A stretch of 36,567 nt of DNA, from contig DHMS01000003.1 of NCBI GenBank assembly GCA_002405915.1, forward strand, positions 42,147 to 78,713, in the 5' to 3' direction. Shown here one piece after another: positions 23,300-29,830 of the stretch (the stretch's first letter is position 1; every line of letters begins with the position of its first letter). The notes under the pieces are model-generated. The model saw nothing but the letters and a program-made list of their open reading frames with translations, did no database searches and was not told the origin of the DNA. Origin of the DNA: Christensenella sp. UBA4636. GTDB lineage: Bacteria; Bacillota; Clostridia; Christensenellales; Borkfalkiaceae. The translations under genes and the position numbers were made by a program.

Positions 23300-23584
23300 T
23301 TAGCCGCCTATCGCGTTCTTTAAAATGTTTACGAAGTTGCCGGGCGCTACGAATATCAAAAGAATAGCTATAACGAGCGCGTAAAGACCCGTCGTTTCCG
23401 CAACGCAGCAGCCGATAAGCATGGTAGAAGTTACCGCGCCCTGAGCTTCCGGTTGACGACCTATCGCTTCGCAAGCCTTAGCTACCGCTTGACCTTCGCC
23501 GATACCGGGTCCGATACCCGCGATCATCGCTATTCCCGCGCCGAGCGCGCAAAGCCCCAACATAATTCCGATTGCAAGTTCCAT
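23300..23584 (-). CDS. atpE: ATP synthase c subunit with Na+-type ligand residues
   Basis: Subunit c forms the membrane rotor ring that carries H+ or Na+. The 94-residue product has two helices joined by the polar loop GRQPEAQG (residues 42-49). The ion-binding carboxylate is Glu63 in VAETTGLY. Measured against the Na+-translocating Ilyobacter tartaricus subunit (Q32, V63, E65, S66, T67, Y70), the equivalent residues here are E30, V61, E63, T64, T65 and Y68, at identical spacing. Only Q32 differs, replaced by Glu. This favours Na+ coupling, although the extra carboxylate could allow H+ use; the coupling ion is inferred. A 112-base gap without recognised features separates it from atpB. Confidence 0.96.
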   Translation of the reverse strand: MELAIGIMLGLCALGAGIAMIAGIGPGIGEGQAVAKACEAIGRQPEAQGAVTSTMLIGCCVAETTGLYALVIAILLIFVAPGNFVNILKNAIGG

Positions 23585-23696
23585 TTGTAAAACCTCCGTT
23601 TGTGGATTTTTTCCGTTTGTTTTTTGTTTTGTGTATTTATTCGAACCTTAGTCGTTAATTTGTCGATTTAACGGTTAAAAGTCCGTTTTTACCTTT

Positions 23697-24617
23697 TTAA
23701 GCCTTTTGAGCGGTTTTTGCCGCCTCTTTTGCCGCTTTCTTTTCCGCTTTACGTCTTTGGCGCGCGTAATAAGCTTCCGCGGGGAAGCCGCCGCCCACAT
23801 ACATCATAGTCAGCGTTGCAAAGATATATGCCTGCAAAATTCCGCTGAACACGTCGAAGTAGACGGACAAAACGGCGGGTATACCTATTTGTAGCCACGG
23901 GATTTCTCCCGCGACGGGTATCCACCCGAGTAAAAGCGAGCTAAGCCCTTGCAAAGCCGTCGCCACAAGCACGGAAATTACCGAGCCGGACAACACGTTG
24001 CCGTAGTGACGGAACGCCATCGATACGGGCGAAGCAAATTCGCTTATGACGTTCAACGGGAACATTACGGGTACCGGGTCGCAAAACCCTTTTAGGTAAG
24101 TTACGGGTCCCGCTTTGCACTTATAGTAAGTTATGAGTATGAACACGAGTATCGCCCACCCCGCCGTCACGTTGAGGTCGGAAGTAGGCGGATAAAGCCC
24201 TAAAAGAGAGGAAAGCGACGAGAACACTGATAGCAATAGAATTGCGATTACGAACGCCCCGAAGCCGTTAAAATACGGCCCCATATTGCTCGCTACCATT
24301 TTATCGACCGTTTCCACCGCCATTTCGGCTAAATGCTGCCGCTTCGTGGGGTATCTCGGGTCAAGCCCGTGCGCAAAGAAAAGGCACACGCCTAAAATGG
24401 AAATCATAACGAGCCAGGAATTGACTTGCGTTTCCGTTATCGGCAAGTCCGCAAGCGGCATTTTGAGCGTAAAATAGATTAGCGCGCCGCTTATATGCAC
24501 GCCCTCCGTCGCCGGCGAAAACAGAACTTTCAAAACTATCCCCGCTACCAACGGAAGCACTATTATTAAAATGTATAAGACGTCTACAATTTTAAACGCC
24601 GTCGACTTTTTTTTCAT
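23697..24617 (-). CDS. atpB: ATP synthase a subunit
   Basis: Subunit a forms the ion half-channels against the c ring. The 306-residue product is longer than the usual 220-270. It has an extended N-terminus (MKKKSTAFKIVDVLYILIIV) and a Lys/Ala-rich cytoplasmic tail after the last helix (RQRRKAEKKAAKEAAKTAQK). The essential Arg is Arg203 in SPVSMAFRHYGNVLSGSV, a variant of the usual LRLFGN motif. Other family features are LAEMAVETVDKMVASNMGP and TLTMMYVGGGFPAEAYY. It is the first core gene of the operon after the atpI-like gene. Confidence 0.95.
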   Translation of the reverse strand: MKKKSTAFKIVDVLYILIIVLPLVAGIVLKVLFSPATEGVHISGALIYFTLKMPLADLPITETQVNSWLVMISILGVCLFFAHGLDPRYPTKRQHLAEMAVETVDKMVASNMGPYFNGFGAFVIAILLLSVFSSLSSLLGLYPPTSDLNVTAGWAILVFILITYYKCKAGPVTYLKGFCDPVPVMFPLNVISEFASPVSMAFRHYGNVLSGSVISVLVATALQGLSSLLLGWIPVAGEIPWLQIGIPAVLSVYFDVFSGILQAYIFATLTMMYVGGGFPAEAYYARQRRKAEKKAAKEAAKTAQKA

Positions 24618-24659
24618 TTAATCCACCTTTCTTCGGGTAAGGAACGTAAATTTCTATGT

Positions 24660-25229
24660 TTATTCTTCCGTTTCTTCGTTTTCGGTAACGTTTTCCGTCA
24701 AGTTTTCGGTCGTATTTGCCGAACCGCTTTCGGTCGAATTTTCCTTCGAAGCCTCTTCTAATTCGCCTATCGGCTTACCTTCGATAATTTCCTTTTCTTC
24801 TTCCTCTATCGTTTCAACCTTCACCGTGCCGCTCGTAACGTTGCCCTTACCGAACAGCGGGCGGAAGAGCATCGCGATACGCGGAAAGAAAATCGGAATA
24901 ACGACCGCCCAAGTGTTAAAATACGGCAAAGCCACGCCGAGCGCGACGACCGCCGCAAGCCCTATCATTCTGAGCGTAAACGAAAGCTTAACGCGTTGCT
25001 GTCTGTCCTTAGGTTCGAGCGACTTGTTCGCTATTATCCCTTGCACGACTATTCCCATTATATAAAAATTGAGAGTGGAAGCGACCGACGACAAAAGACT
25101 GCCCGTCAAAACCTTATAATCCCAACTTTTAAGCGCGATAAACACCGCGTTCATTACCGCGGAAAGCCCGAACGTAAAAATCGCTACGAACAGCGTTTCC
25201 GTTATTACCGTTTTTTGCGGCTTAATCAT
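24660..25229 (-). CDS. AtpI-like membrane protein of the ATP synthase operon
   Basis: The product (189 residues from the ATG at 25227-25229, preceded by GGAGAAG) starts MIKPQKTVITETLFVAIFTF. A longer TTG start seven codons upstream is less likely. Four hydrophobic segments are visible: LFVAIFTFGLSAVMNAVFIA, LLSSVASTLNFYIMGIVVQG, MIGLAAVVALGVALPYF and AVVIPIFFPRIAMLF. An acidic, Thr/Glu-rich tail of about 50 residues follows. Position at the head of an atp operon and topology match ATP synthase protein I, thought to help c-ring assembly or ion (Mg2+/Na+) handling. Primary sequence similarity is weak, so the symbol is left blank. Confidence 0.8.
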   Translation of the reverse strand: MIKPQKTVITETLFVAIFTFGLSAVMNAVFIALKSWDYKVLTGSLLSSVASTLNFYIMGIVVQGIIANKSLEPKDRQQRVKLSFTLRMIGLAAVVALGVALPYFNTWAVVIPIFFPRIAMLFRPLFGKGNVTSGTVKVETIEEEEKEIIEGKPIGELEEASKENSTESGSANTTENLTENVTENEETEE

Positions 25230-25291
25230 AATCTTCTCCGTTTTCGGCAATCGCTATTAGAAAATATTTTCATTTTTTGCCATTATAATAA

Positions 25292-25320
25292 ATTTTATCA
25301 TAGAATGCAATAAAAGTCAA
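25292..25320 (-). promoter_or_regulatory. Promoter of the ATP synthase operon
   Basis: TTGACT (25315-25320, minus strand) and TAAAAT (25292-25297) are separated by 17 bases. It precedes the atpI-like gene by about 60 bases and no other promoter is evident within the operon. Confidence 0.8.
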
Positions 25321-25423
25321 TATCAAACGCAAAAAAACCCTTTCAAATTTTCTAATTTTGTCAAATAAATAATAAAATGTTCACTTATAAAATTACGACA
25401 TGAGCTAAACTATAAAATCGCAA

Positions 25424-25458
25424 CAAAAAACTCTCTGCAAAATTCATTGCAAAGAGTT
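25424..25458 (-). terminator. Terminator of a decayed minus-strand gene
   Basis: AACTCTTTGCA and TGCAGAGAGTT form an 11-pair stem (one wobble) on the minus strand, followed by six T. It lies about 85 bases after the stop of the truncated frame at 25542-25680, so it is probably that gene's original terminator. The 25321-25423 stretch is AT-rich and featureless. Confidence 0.7.
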
Positions 25459-25541
25459 ATAAAATATGCGTCGCAAACAAATACTCGACTTAAAACTTTT
25501 TGCCCAAGCGGCAATTTTTCTCTCCGCAAACCGTTGCTTTC

Positions 25542-25680
25542 TTACTCTTCCTCTTCTTCAAACGCCTTGTTCGCCTGCTTTCTTTCCACTATTATTTCCG
25601 CTATGATTATTCCTATAATCGGTAGAAGCCCTAAAAGAGAAAAACTCTTTTTTTTCGTCCGTCGCGCGCCCTATCGCCGC
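25542..25680 (-). pseudogene. 3' remnant of a small membrane-protein gene
   Basis: The minus-strand frame ending at TAA 25542-25544 encodes SFSLLGLLPIIGIIIAEIIV followed by ERKQANKAFEEEEE, a hydrophobic helix with a charged tail. It has no start codon: upstream in frame it meets a TAG. An A8 run lies where a one-base change would join it to the frame reading GRATDEKK. It has a good terminator downstream. The 5' part seems lost at a junction near 25680, where a plus-strand remnant begins. Family unknown. Confidence 0.5.
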
Positions 25681-25682
25681 GC

Positions 25683-25844
25683 AAGTGTGCGCAAAAGAAA
25701 TTAGCCAAGCTAATCGGCGTATCGCCGCAAACGGCTTCCAAGTACATGAAGAACAATGTTTTTCCCGCGCTCGACACTCTCGCCAAGCTCTGCAACGTTT
25801 TAGACGTAAAGTCCGACTACATCCTCGGTCTTTCGGAATACTGA
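25683..25844 (+). pseudogene. 3' remnant of an XRE-type HTH regulator
   Basis: The plus-strand frame ending at TGA 25842-25844 encodes QKKLAKLIGVSPQTASKYMK, then NNVFPALDTLAKLCNVLDVK and SDYILGLSEY. That is the recognition-helix half and end of a Cro/C1-type helix-turn-helix protein. The usual first 20 or so residues and the start codon are missing; upstream the frame stays open without a start to a TAA at 25632. It lies head to head with the minus-strand remnant, as if a deletion removed both 5' ends and the shared promoter. Confidence 0.65.
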
Positions 25845-25881
25845 ATTTTTTCTGAAAAGCTATTGAGAAAATCGCTTCGGC

Positions 25882-25910
25882 TTGACAGAATATTTTTATT
25901 ATGCTAAAAT
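25882..25910 (+). promoter_or_regulatory. Promoter of the TetR-type regulator gene
   Basis: TTGACA (25882-25887) and TAAAAT (25905-25910) are separated by 17 bases on the plus strand, about 63 bases before the regulator start. Confidence 0.82.
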
Positions 25911-25973
25911 TACAGTAAAGTCGAGATTAAAATTGCCCTTTGCGGCTAAAAATATTTTGATACGCGAGGATTT

Positions 25974-26528
25974 ATGAGCGACATAACGAAACGCGCTATT
26001 TCGGCGTCATTGAAAAAATTGCTCGGCGAAAAAAAGCTGAACAAAATAACTGTGCAAGACATCGCCGACGACTGCGGAATCAATCGCCAAACGTTTTATT
26101 ACCATTTTCAAGACATTTACGACCTTGTGGAATGGACTTGCATTGAAGACACCGAAAAGGTTTTAAAGGAAAACAGAACTTACGACACTTGGCAGGAAGG
26201 CTTTTTAGCCGTGTTCGAACTTGCGAAAAAGGACAAAACGTTCATCGACAATATTTACCGCTCGGTTTCGCTCGAAGTCCTCGAACAATACCTTTATCGC
26301 CTCGTTTATCCTCTTTTGAAAAACGTAGTAGACGAAAAAGCCAAAGATTACACCGTGCGCGACGACACGAAAAAATACATCGCCGATTTTTATAAATACG
26401 CGTTCGTAGGCGTGCTTCTCGATTGGATACGCAGCAACATGAAAGAAAGCCCCGAGCAAATAGTCGACAGAGTGAGCAAGATTGTCGGCGGCTGCATAGA
26501 AACGGCTTTTTACAATTTCAATCGATAA
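25974..26528 (+). CDS. TetR/AcrR-family regulator, DhaS-like
   Basis: The 184-residue protein has an N-terminal DNA-binding domain: MSDITKRAISASLKKLLGEK, then KITVQDIADDCGINRQTFYY (helix-turn-helix, about residues 24-43) and HFQDIYDLVEW. The C-terminal ligand-binding half is helical and resembles the TetR_C group found in DhaS-like regulators (YKYAFVGVLLDWIRSNMKES near residues 141-160). It has its own promoter and a strong terminator and lies 215 bases upstream of the oleate hydratase gene on the same strand. Adjacency suggests it controls that gene, perhaps in response to fatty acids; this is inference. Confidence 0.88.
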   Translation: MSDITKRAISASLKKLLGEKKLNKITVQDIADDCGINRQTFYYHFQDIYDLVEWTCIEDTEKVLKENRTYDTWQEGFLAVFELAKKDKTFIDNIYRSVSLEVLEQYLYRLVYPLLKNVVDEKAKDYTVRDDTKKYIADFYKYAFVGVLLDWIRSNMKESPEQIVDRVSKIVGGCIETAFYNFNR

Positions 26529-26543
26529 AAACAACTCAATTTA

Positions 26544-26570
26544 CTCTGCGGGACGTTTATTCCCGCAGAG
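26544..26570 (+). terminator. Terminator of the TetR-type gene
   Basis: CTCTGCGGGA and TCCCGCAGAG form a perfect 10-pair stem followed by six T, 16 bases after the stop codon. Confidence 0.93.
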
Positions 26571-26592
26571 TTTTTTATTTTCCGTCACGTTT

Positions 26593-26607
26593 TTTGTTTT
26601 AGACAAA
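26593..26607. promoter_or_regulatory. Candidate regulator-binding palindrome
   Basis: TTTGTTTTAGACAAA is a near-palindrome. A related arrangement, TTTGTCTATTGCAAAACAAA (26674-26693), overlaps the -35 box of the oleate hydratase promoter. Such paired sites could be operators for the neighbouring TetR-type protein; there is no direct proof. Confidence 0.35.
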
Positions 26608-26681
26608 CTTATCTTTTTATCAAAATTTTTTGCAATTTTCACCTTTTGTAAAAATTTGCGACGGCTAAAAAATTTTGTCTA

Positions 26682-26710
26682 TTGCAAAACAAAAAAATCC
26701 GCGTTATAAT
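26682..26710 (+). promoter_or_regulatory. Promoter of the oleate hydratase gene
   Basis: TTGCAA (26682-26687) and TATAAT (26705-26710) are separated by 17 bases, 32 bases before the start codon. Confidence 0.82.
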
Positions 26711-26742
26711 ATGGGCGTAAAACAAATTCGGAGGTAAAAATT

Positions 26743-28527
26743 ATGTATTACGGTTCAGGCAATTACGAAGCTTTCGCTCATCCCGTTAAACCGGAGGGCG
26801 TAGACGGCAAATCGGCTTATATCATCGGAACGGGGCTTGCGGGTCTTTCCGCGGCGTTCTTCCTCGTCAGAGACGGACAAATGAAAGGCGAGCATATTCA
26901 CCTTCTTGAAAAACTCGATATCGCGGGCGGTTCTTGCGACGGCAGAGCGGTACCGAGAAGCGGCTACTATATGCGCGGCGGCAGAGAAATGGACAACCAC
27001 TTCGAAGTTATGTGGGAAATGTTCAGAGACGTTCCCTCTCTCGAAACCCCGGGTATTTCCGTTCTCGACGAATATTATAGGCTCAATAAGGCAGACCCCA
27101 ACTATTCGCTTTGCAGAGCGACCGTCAACCGCGGCGAAAACGCGCATACGGACAATAAATTCTCCCTCAACAAAGAAGCGGCTCTTCAAATAAGCAAACT
27201 CTTTATGACTCCCGAAGAAGACCTCGAAGACAAAAAGATAAGCGACTTTTTCGACGATAACTTCTGGCAGAGCAACTTCTGGCTTTACTGGCAAACGATG
27301 TTCGCGTTCCATTCGTGGGATTCCGCGCTCGAAATGAAGAGATATCTGCAAAGATACGTTCACCACATCGACGGGCTTCCCGACTTTTCTGCGCTTCGCT
27401 TCACAAAATACAATCAGTACGAAAGCCTTATTCAACCTCTTCAAAAGTATCTCGAAGACAAAGGCGTAAAAATGGAATACGGAATAGACGTTAAGAACGT
27501 TGTGTTCGACATCAACGGCAAAAAGAAAGTCGCAAAAAAGATTGAATACGTCAAAAACGGCGAAAAAGGTTCGATAGACCTTTTGGACAGCGACCTCGTG
27601 TTCATTACAAACGGTTGCTGCACCGACACGAGCTGCTACGGCGACCAGACCCACGCGTCCGACCTCTCCAAGATAAGAAAAGGCGGCGGCGAATCGTGGG
27701 ATTTGTGGAAAAACATAGCTTTGCAAGACCCCTCTTTCGGTAATCCGTCCAACTATTGCGACCACCCCGACGAAACCAACTGGATGAGCGCGACGGTTGA
27801 AACTTCCGACGACGAAATCATCGAATATATAGAAAAAATTTGCCGCCGCAACCCGCGCGCGGGCAGAGTTACGACGGGCGGCATAGTAACCGTAAAGGAC
27901 AGCGTTGATAACTGGTATATGTCCTGGACGATAAACCGCCAGCCGCAGTTCAAATCGCAGGATAAAAAAGCCGTCCTTATCTGGCTTTACTCACTCAACA
28001 CGGACAAACCGGGCAACTATGTCAAAAAGCCCATGAAAGAATGTACGGGCGAAGAAGTTTGTGCGGAATGGCTCTATCATATCGGCTTGCCTATCGAAAA
28101 AATAGACGAATACGCAAAGACGAAAGCCAACACCACGACTTGCTACATGCCGTTCATAAACGCGTTTTTCAGACCGAGAAAGAATTCCGACAGACCTAAG
28201 GTCGTACCCGACGGCGCAGTCAACTTCGCGTTCATCGGTCAGTTTGCGGAAACCCCGAGAGACACTATATTCACTATCGAATATTCTATGAGAACGGGTA
28301 TGGAATCGGTATACACCTTGCTCGATATCGACAGAGCCGTGCCGGAAGTATGGGGCAGCGTTTACGACGTAAGAGAACTTTTGAAAGCCGTATACTATGC
28401 GCTCGACAAACAGCCTATCACAAGCATGAAGCTTTCGCTCAAAGAAAAGGCTATACTCAAAGAAGTGTGCAAGCAGATTAAAGGAACGGATGCGGAAAAA
28501 CTCGCAAAGGAAATCGGCGTGATTTGA
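26743..28527 (+). CDS. ohyA: Oleate hydratase (FAD-dependent)
   Basis: This enzyme adds water across the cis-9 double bond of unsaturated fatty acids, giving 10-hydroxystearate from oleate, and is thought to detoxify host fatty acids in gut bacteria. The 594-residue product starts MYYGSGNYEAFAHPVKPEGV after GGAGG and is full length. The dinucleotide-binding motif is IIGTGLAGLSAAFFL (glycines near 29-34) with Glu at the end of the second strand (HLLEKLDIAGG). The conserved MRGGREMDNHFEVMWEMF follows; Glu82 in GGRE matches, from memory, the catalytic Glu82 of the Staphylococcus enzyme. Later conserved blocks include FAFIGQFAETPRDTIFTIEY. A promoter and a terminator bracket it as a single-gene unit. 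Confidence 0.96.
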   Translation: MYYGSGNYEAFAHPVKPEGVDGKSAYIIGTGLAGLSAAFFLVRDGQMKGEHIHLLEKLDIAGGSCDGRAVPRSGYYMRGGREMDNHFEVMWEMFRDVPSLETPGISVLDEYYRLNKADPNYSLCRATVNRGENAHTDNKFSLNKEAALQISKLFMTPEEDLEDKKISDFFDDNFWQSNFWLYWQTMFAFHSWDSALEMKRYLQRYVHHIDGLPDFSALRFTKYNQYESLIQPLQKYLEDKGVKMEYGIDVKNVVFDINGKKKVAKKIEYVKNGEKGSIDLLDSDLVFITNGCCTDTSCYGDQTHASDLSKIRKGGGESWDLWKNIALQDPSFGNPSNYCDHPDETNWMSATVETSDDEIIEYIEKICRRNPRAGRVTTGGIVTVKDSVDNWYMSWTINRQPQFKSQDKKAVLIWLYSLNTDKPGNYVKKPMKECTGEEVCAEWLYHIGLPIEKIDEYAKTKANTTTCYMPFINAFFRPRKNSDRPKVVPDGAVNFAFIGQFAETPRDTIFTIEYSMRTGMESVYTLLDIDRAVPEVWGSVYDVRELLKAVYYALDKQPITSMKLSLKEKAILKEVCKQIKGTDAEKLAKEIGVI

Positions 28528-28573
28528 CAAAAATTATTCCGATTACATAAAATAACAACGCAAAAAGGAAAAA

Positions 28574-28596
28574 CACCTTGGCAAAACGCCGAGGTG
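28574..28596 (+). terminator. Terminator of the oleate hydratase gene
   Basis: CACCTTGGC and GCCGAGGTG pair (one wobble) around AAAAC, followed by CTTTTCTT, about 46 bases after the stop. Confidence 0.85.
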
Positions 28597-28641
28597 CTTT
28601 TCTTATGCTTAAAATGTGCGGCACAACAATCTTAGATATGA

Positions 28642-28665
28642 AAAAAGAGCCTTGCGGCTCTTTTT
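28642..28665 (-). terminator. Terminator of rpsF-ssb-rpsR, possibly bidirectional
   Basis: AAAAAGAGCC and GGCTCTTTTT pair around a GCAA loop, with T runs on both strands. The hairpin starts two bases after the rpsR stop. Confidence 0.85.
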
Positions 28666-28666
28666 C

Positions 28667-28912
28667 TTACTCGCCCTTAAAGGGAAGAAGGGCAACGATT
28701 CTTGCTTTTTTGATAGCTTCGGAAAGTTCTCTCTGGTGCTTAGCGCAAACACCGGTCATACGGCGGGGAAGAATTTTACCCTTTTCCGTAACGAACTTTT
28801 TGAGCTTACCGGAATCCTTGTAGTCGATATGTTCGGCTTTTTCCACGCAGAAGGTGCAGACTTTCTTTCTGCTCATTCTTCTTGCGGGTTTTTTAACTTT
28901 ATTTTCTTCCAT
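28667..28912 (-). CDS. rpsR: 30S ribosomal protein S18 (bS18)
   Basis: S18 binds the platform of the small subunit as a pair with S6. The 81-residue product starts MEENKVKKPARRMSRKKVCT. It keeps the zinc-type cysteines CTFC (residues 19-22) and a later GVCAKHQ, so it is a C+ form. The segment FVTEKGKILPRRMTGVCAKH is typical. It is the third gene of the rpsF-ssb-rpsR operon, 21 bases after ssb, and ends at a terminator. Confidence 0.97.
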   Translation of the reverse strand: MEENKVKKPARRMSRKKVCTFCVEKAEHIDYKDSGKLKKFVTEKGKILPRRMTGVCAKHQRELSEAIKKARIVALLPFKGE

Positions 28913-28933
28913 GTTAAAACTCCTTAATTAAAC

Positions 28934-29353
28934 TTAGAACGGCAAACCGTCGTCATCGTCGGCGACAGGTTCAAGCCGAGGTTTTTCTCTGCCCTGCGGA
29001 CGGGCGGAAATTTCATCGTCACCTATGGACCTCGAAGAGAGGAATTCCACGCCGCCGACGCCGTCGGCAACGATATCCGTAACGTTTCTTTTAACTCCGT
29101 CTTTGTCTTCGTAGGAACGGTTCTGCAAGCTGCCGCTGATTGCGACCTTGCTGCCTTTTTTAAGGTATTTTCCGCAGTTTTCCGCTTGAGTACGCCAAAC
29201 CGTAATGTTAAAATAATCGGTTTCTCTCGTACCGTCGCTACCCGAGTAAATTCTGTTTACCGCGATAGCAAAGCGGCAGACCTTAATTCCGCTTGCGGTT
29301 TCCGCAAGTTCGGGGTCACGCGTTAAATTACCTATAAGGAATACCTTGTTCAT
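28934..29353 (-). CDS. ssb: Single-stranded DNA-binding protein
   Basis: SSB coats single-stranded DNA in replication and repair and recruits partners through its C-terminal tip. The 139-residue product starts MNKVFLIGNLTRDPELAETA, has the OB-fold (about residues 1-105, with FNITVWRTQAENCGKYLKKG and GSLQNRSYEDKDG), a short variable linker, and the acidic tip DDDDGLPF. An AGGAG site lies before the ATG. It is placed between rpsF and rpsR, the usual Firmicutes arrangement. Confidence 0.97.
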   Translation of the reverse strand: MNKVFLIGNLTRDPELAETASGIKVCRFAIAVNRIYSGSDGTRETDYFNITVWRTQAENCGKYLKKGSKVAISGSLQNRSYEDKDGVKRNVTDIVADGVGGVEFLSSRSIGDDEISARPQGREKPRLEPVADDDDGLPF

Positions 29354-29385
29354 AATAATCTCCTACTTTCGTGATAGTTGTTATT

Positions 29386-29673
29386 TTACGCGTTACGAAC
29401 GGTAACAAGTCTTCTCATAACGTTCTCGGTGATACCCGCAACCCTGTCAAGCTCCTTAATGAAGCTCGGTTCGGATTCGAACGTGAGAAGAACGTAATAC
29501 CCTTCGGACTTGTCGTTGATGAGATAAGCAAGCTTTCTCGCGCCCCACTTATCGGAACCTTCAACTACGCCGCCGTTATCCTTAACGAGCTGCTCGAACT
29601 TAGCTATGATAGCTTCCTTAGCTTCGTCCGCGATCGCATTGTCGAGAATATAAAGCATTTCGTACTTTTTCAT
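29386..29673 (-). CDS. rpsF: 30S ribosomal protein S6 (bS6)
   Basis: S6 pairs with S18 on the small-subunit platform. The 95-residue product starts MKKYEMLYILDNAIADEAKE and contains the conserved WGARKLAYLINDKSEGYYVL and the late TENVMRRLVTVRN. A GGGAGG site precedes the ATG. It is the first gene of the operon, behind a structured leader that may bind the S6:S18 complex. Confidence 0.97.
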   Translation of the reverse strand: MKKYEMLYILDNAIADEAKEAIIAKFEQLVKDNGGVVEGSDKWGARKLAYLINDKSEGYYVLLTFESEPSFIKELDRVAGITENVMRRLVTVRNA

Positions 29674-29698
29674 GTGTTTTACCTCCCGGTCTTATTCG

Positions 29699-29779
29699 GT
29701 CCGGCACAGCCGCCGGACAAGGCATATTAAGCGGAAAAAATCCGCCTATCAAAGCCCGAGTTTACCCCGAGCTTTGATA
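29699..29779 (-). promoter_or_regulatory. Structured rpsF leader, possible S6:S18 autoregulatory RNA
   Basis: From the predicted start the leader forms a 14-pair hairpin (29747-29779; TATCAAAGCTCGGG with CTCGGGCTTTGATA, two wobbles), a short GCGGA/TCCGC hairpin, and a hairpin GTCCGGC/GCCGGAC (29699-29718) followed by CG. Known S6:S18 leaders carry a hairpin flanked by CCG boxes, and the last hairpin has GTCCGG and GGACCG at its sides. The class assignment is tentative; the pairing is visible. Confidence 0.55.
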
Positions 29780-29807
29780 TTTTAACAGATTATAATAATT
29801 TTGTCAA
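29779..29807 (-). promoter_or_regulatory. Promoter of rpsF-ssb-rpsR
   Basis: TTGACA (29802-29807, minus strand) and TAAAAT (29779-29784) are separated by 17 bases. It lies only 24 bases after the stop of the giant repeat gene; no terminator separates them. Confidence 0.85.
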
Positions 29808-29830
29808 ACGTTTTTAGCGTTTTAAAGCAT

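Noticed and set aside
26755..27765. 336-codon open frame antisense to ohyA
   Set aside because: It lies entirely inside a well-supported oleate hydratase gene and has Phe/Val-rich shadow composition, with no start signal.
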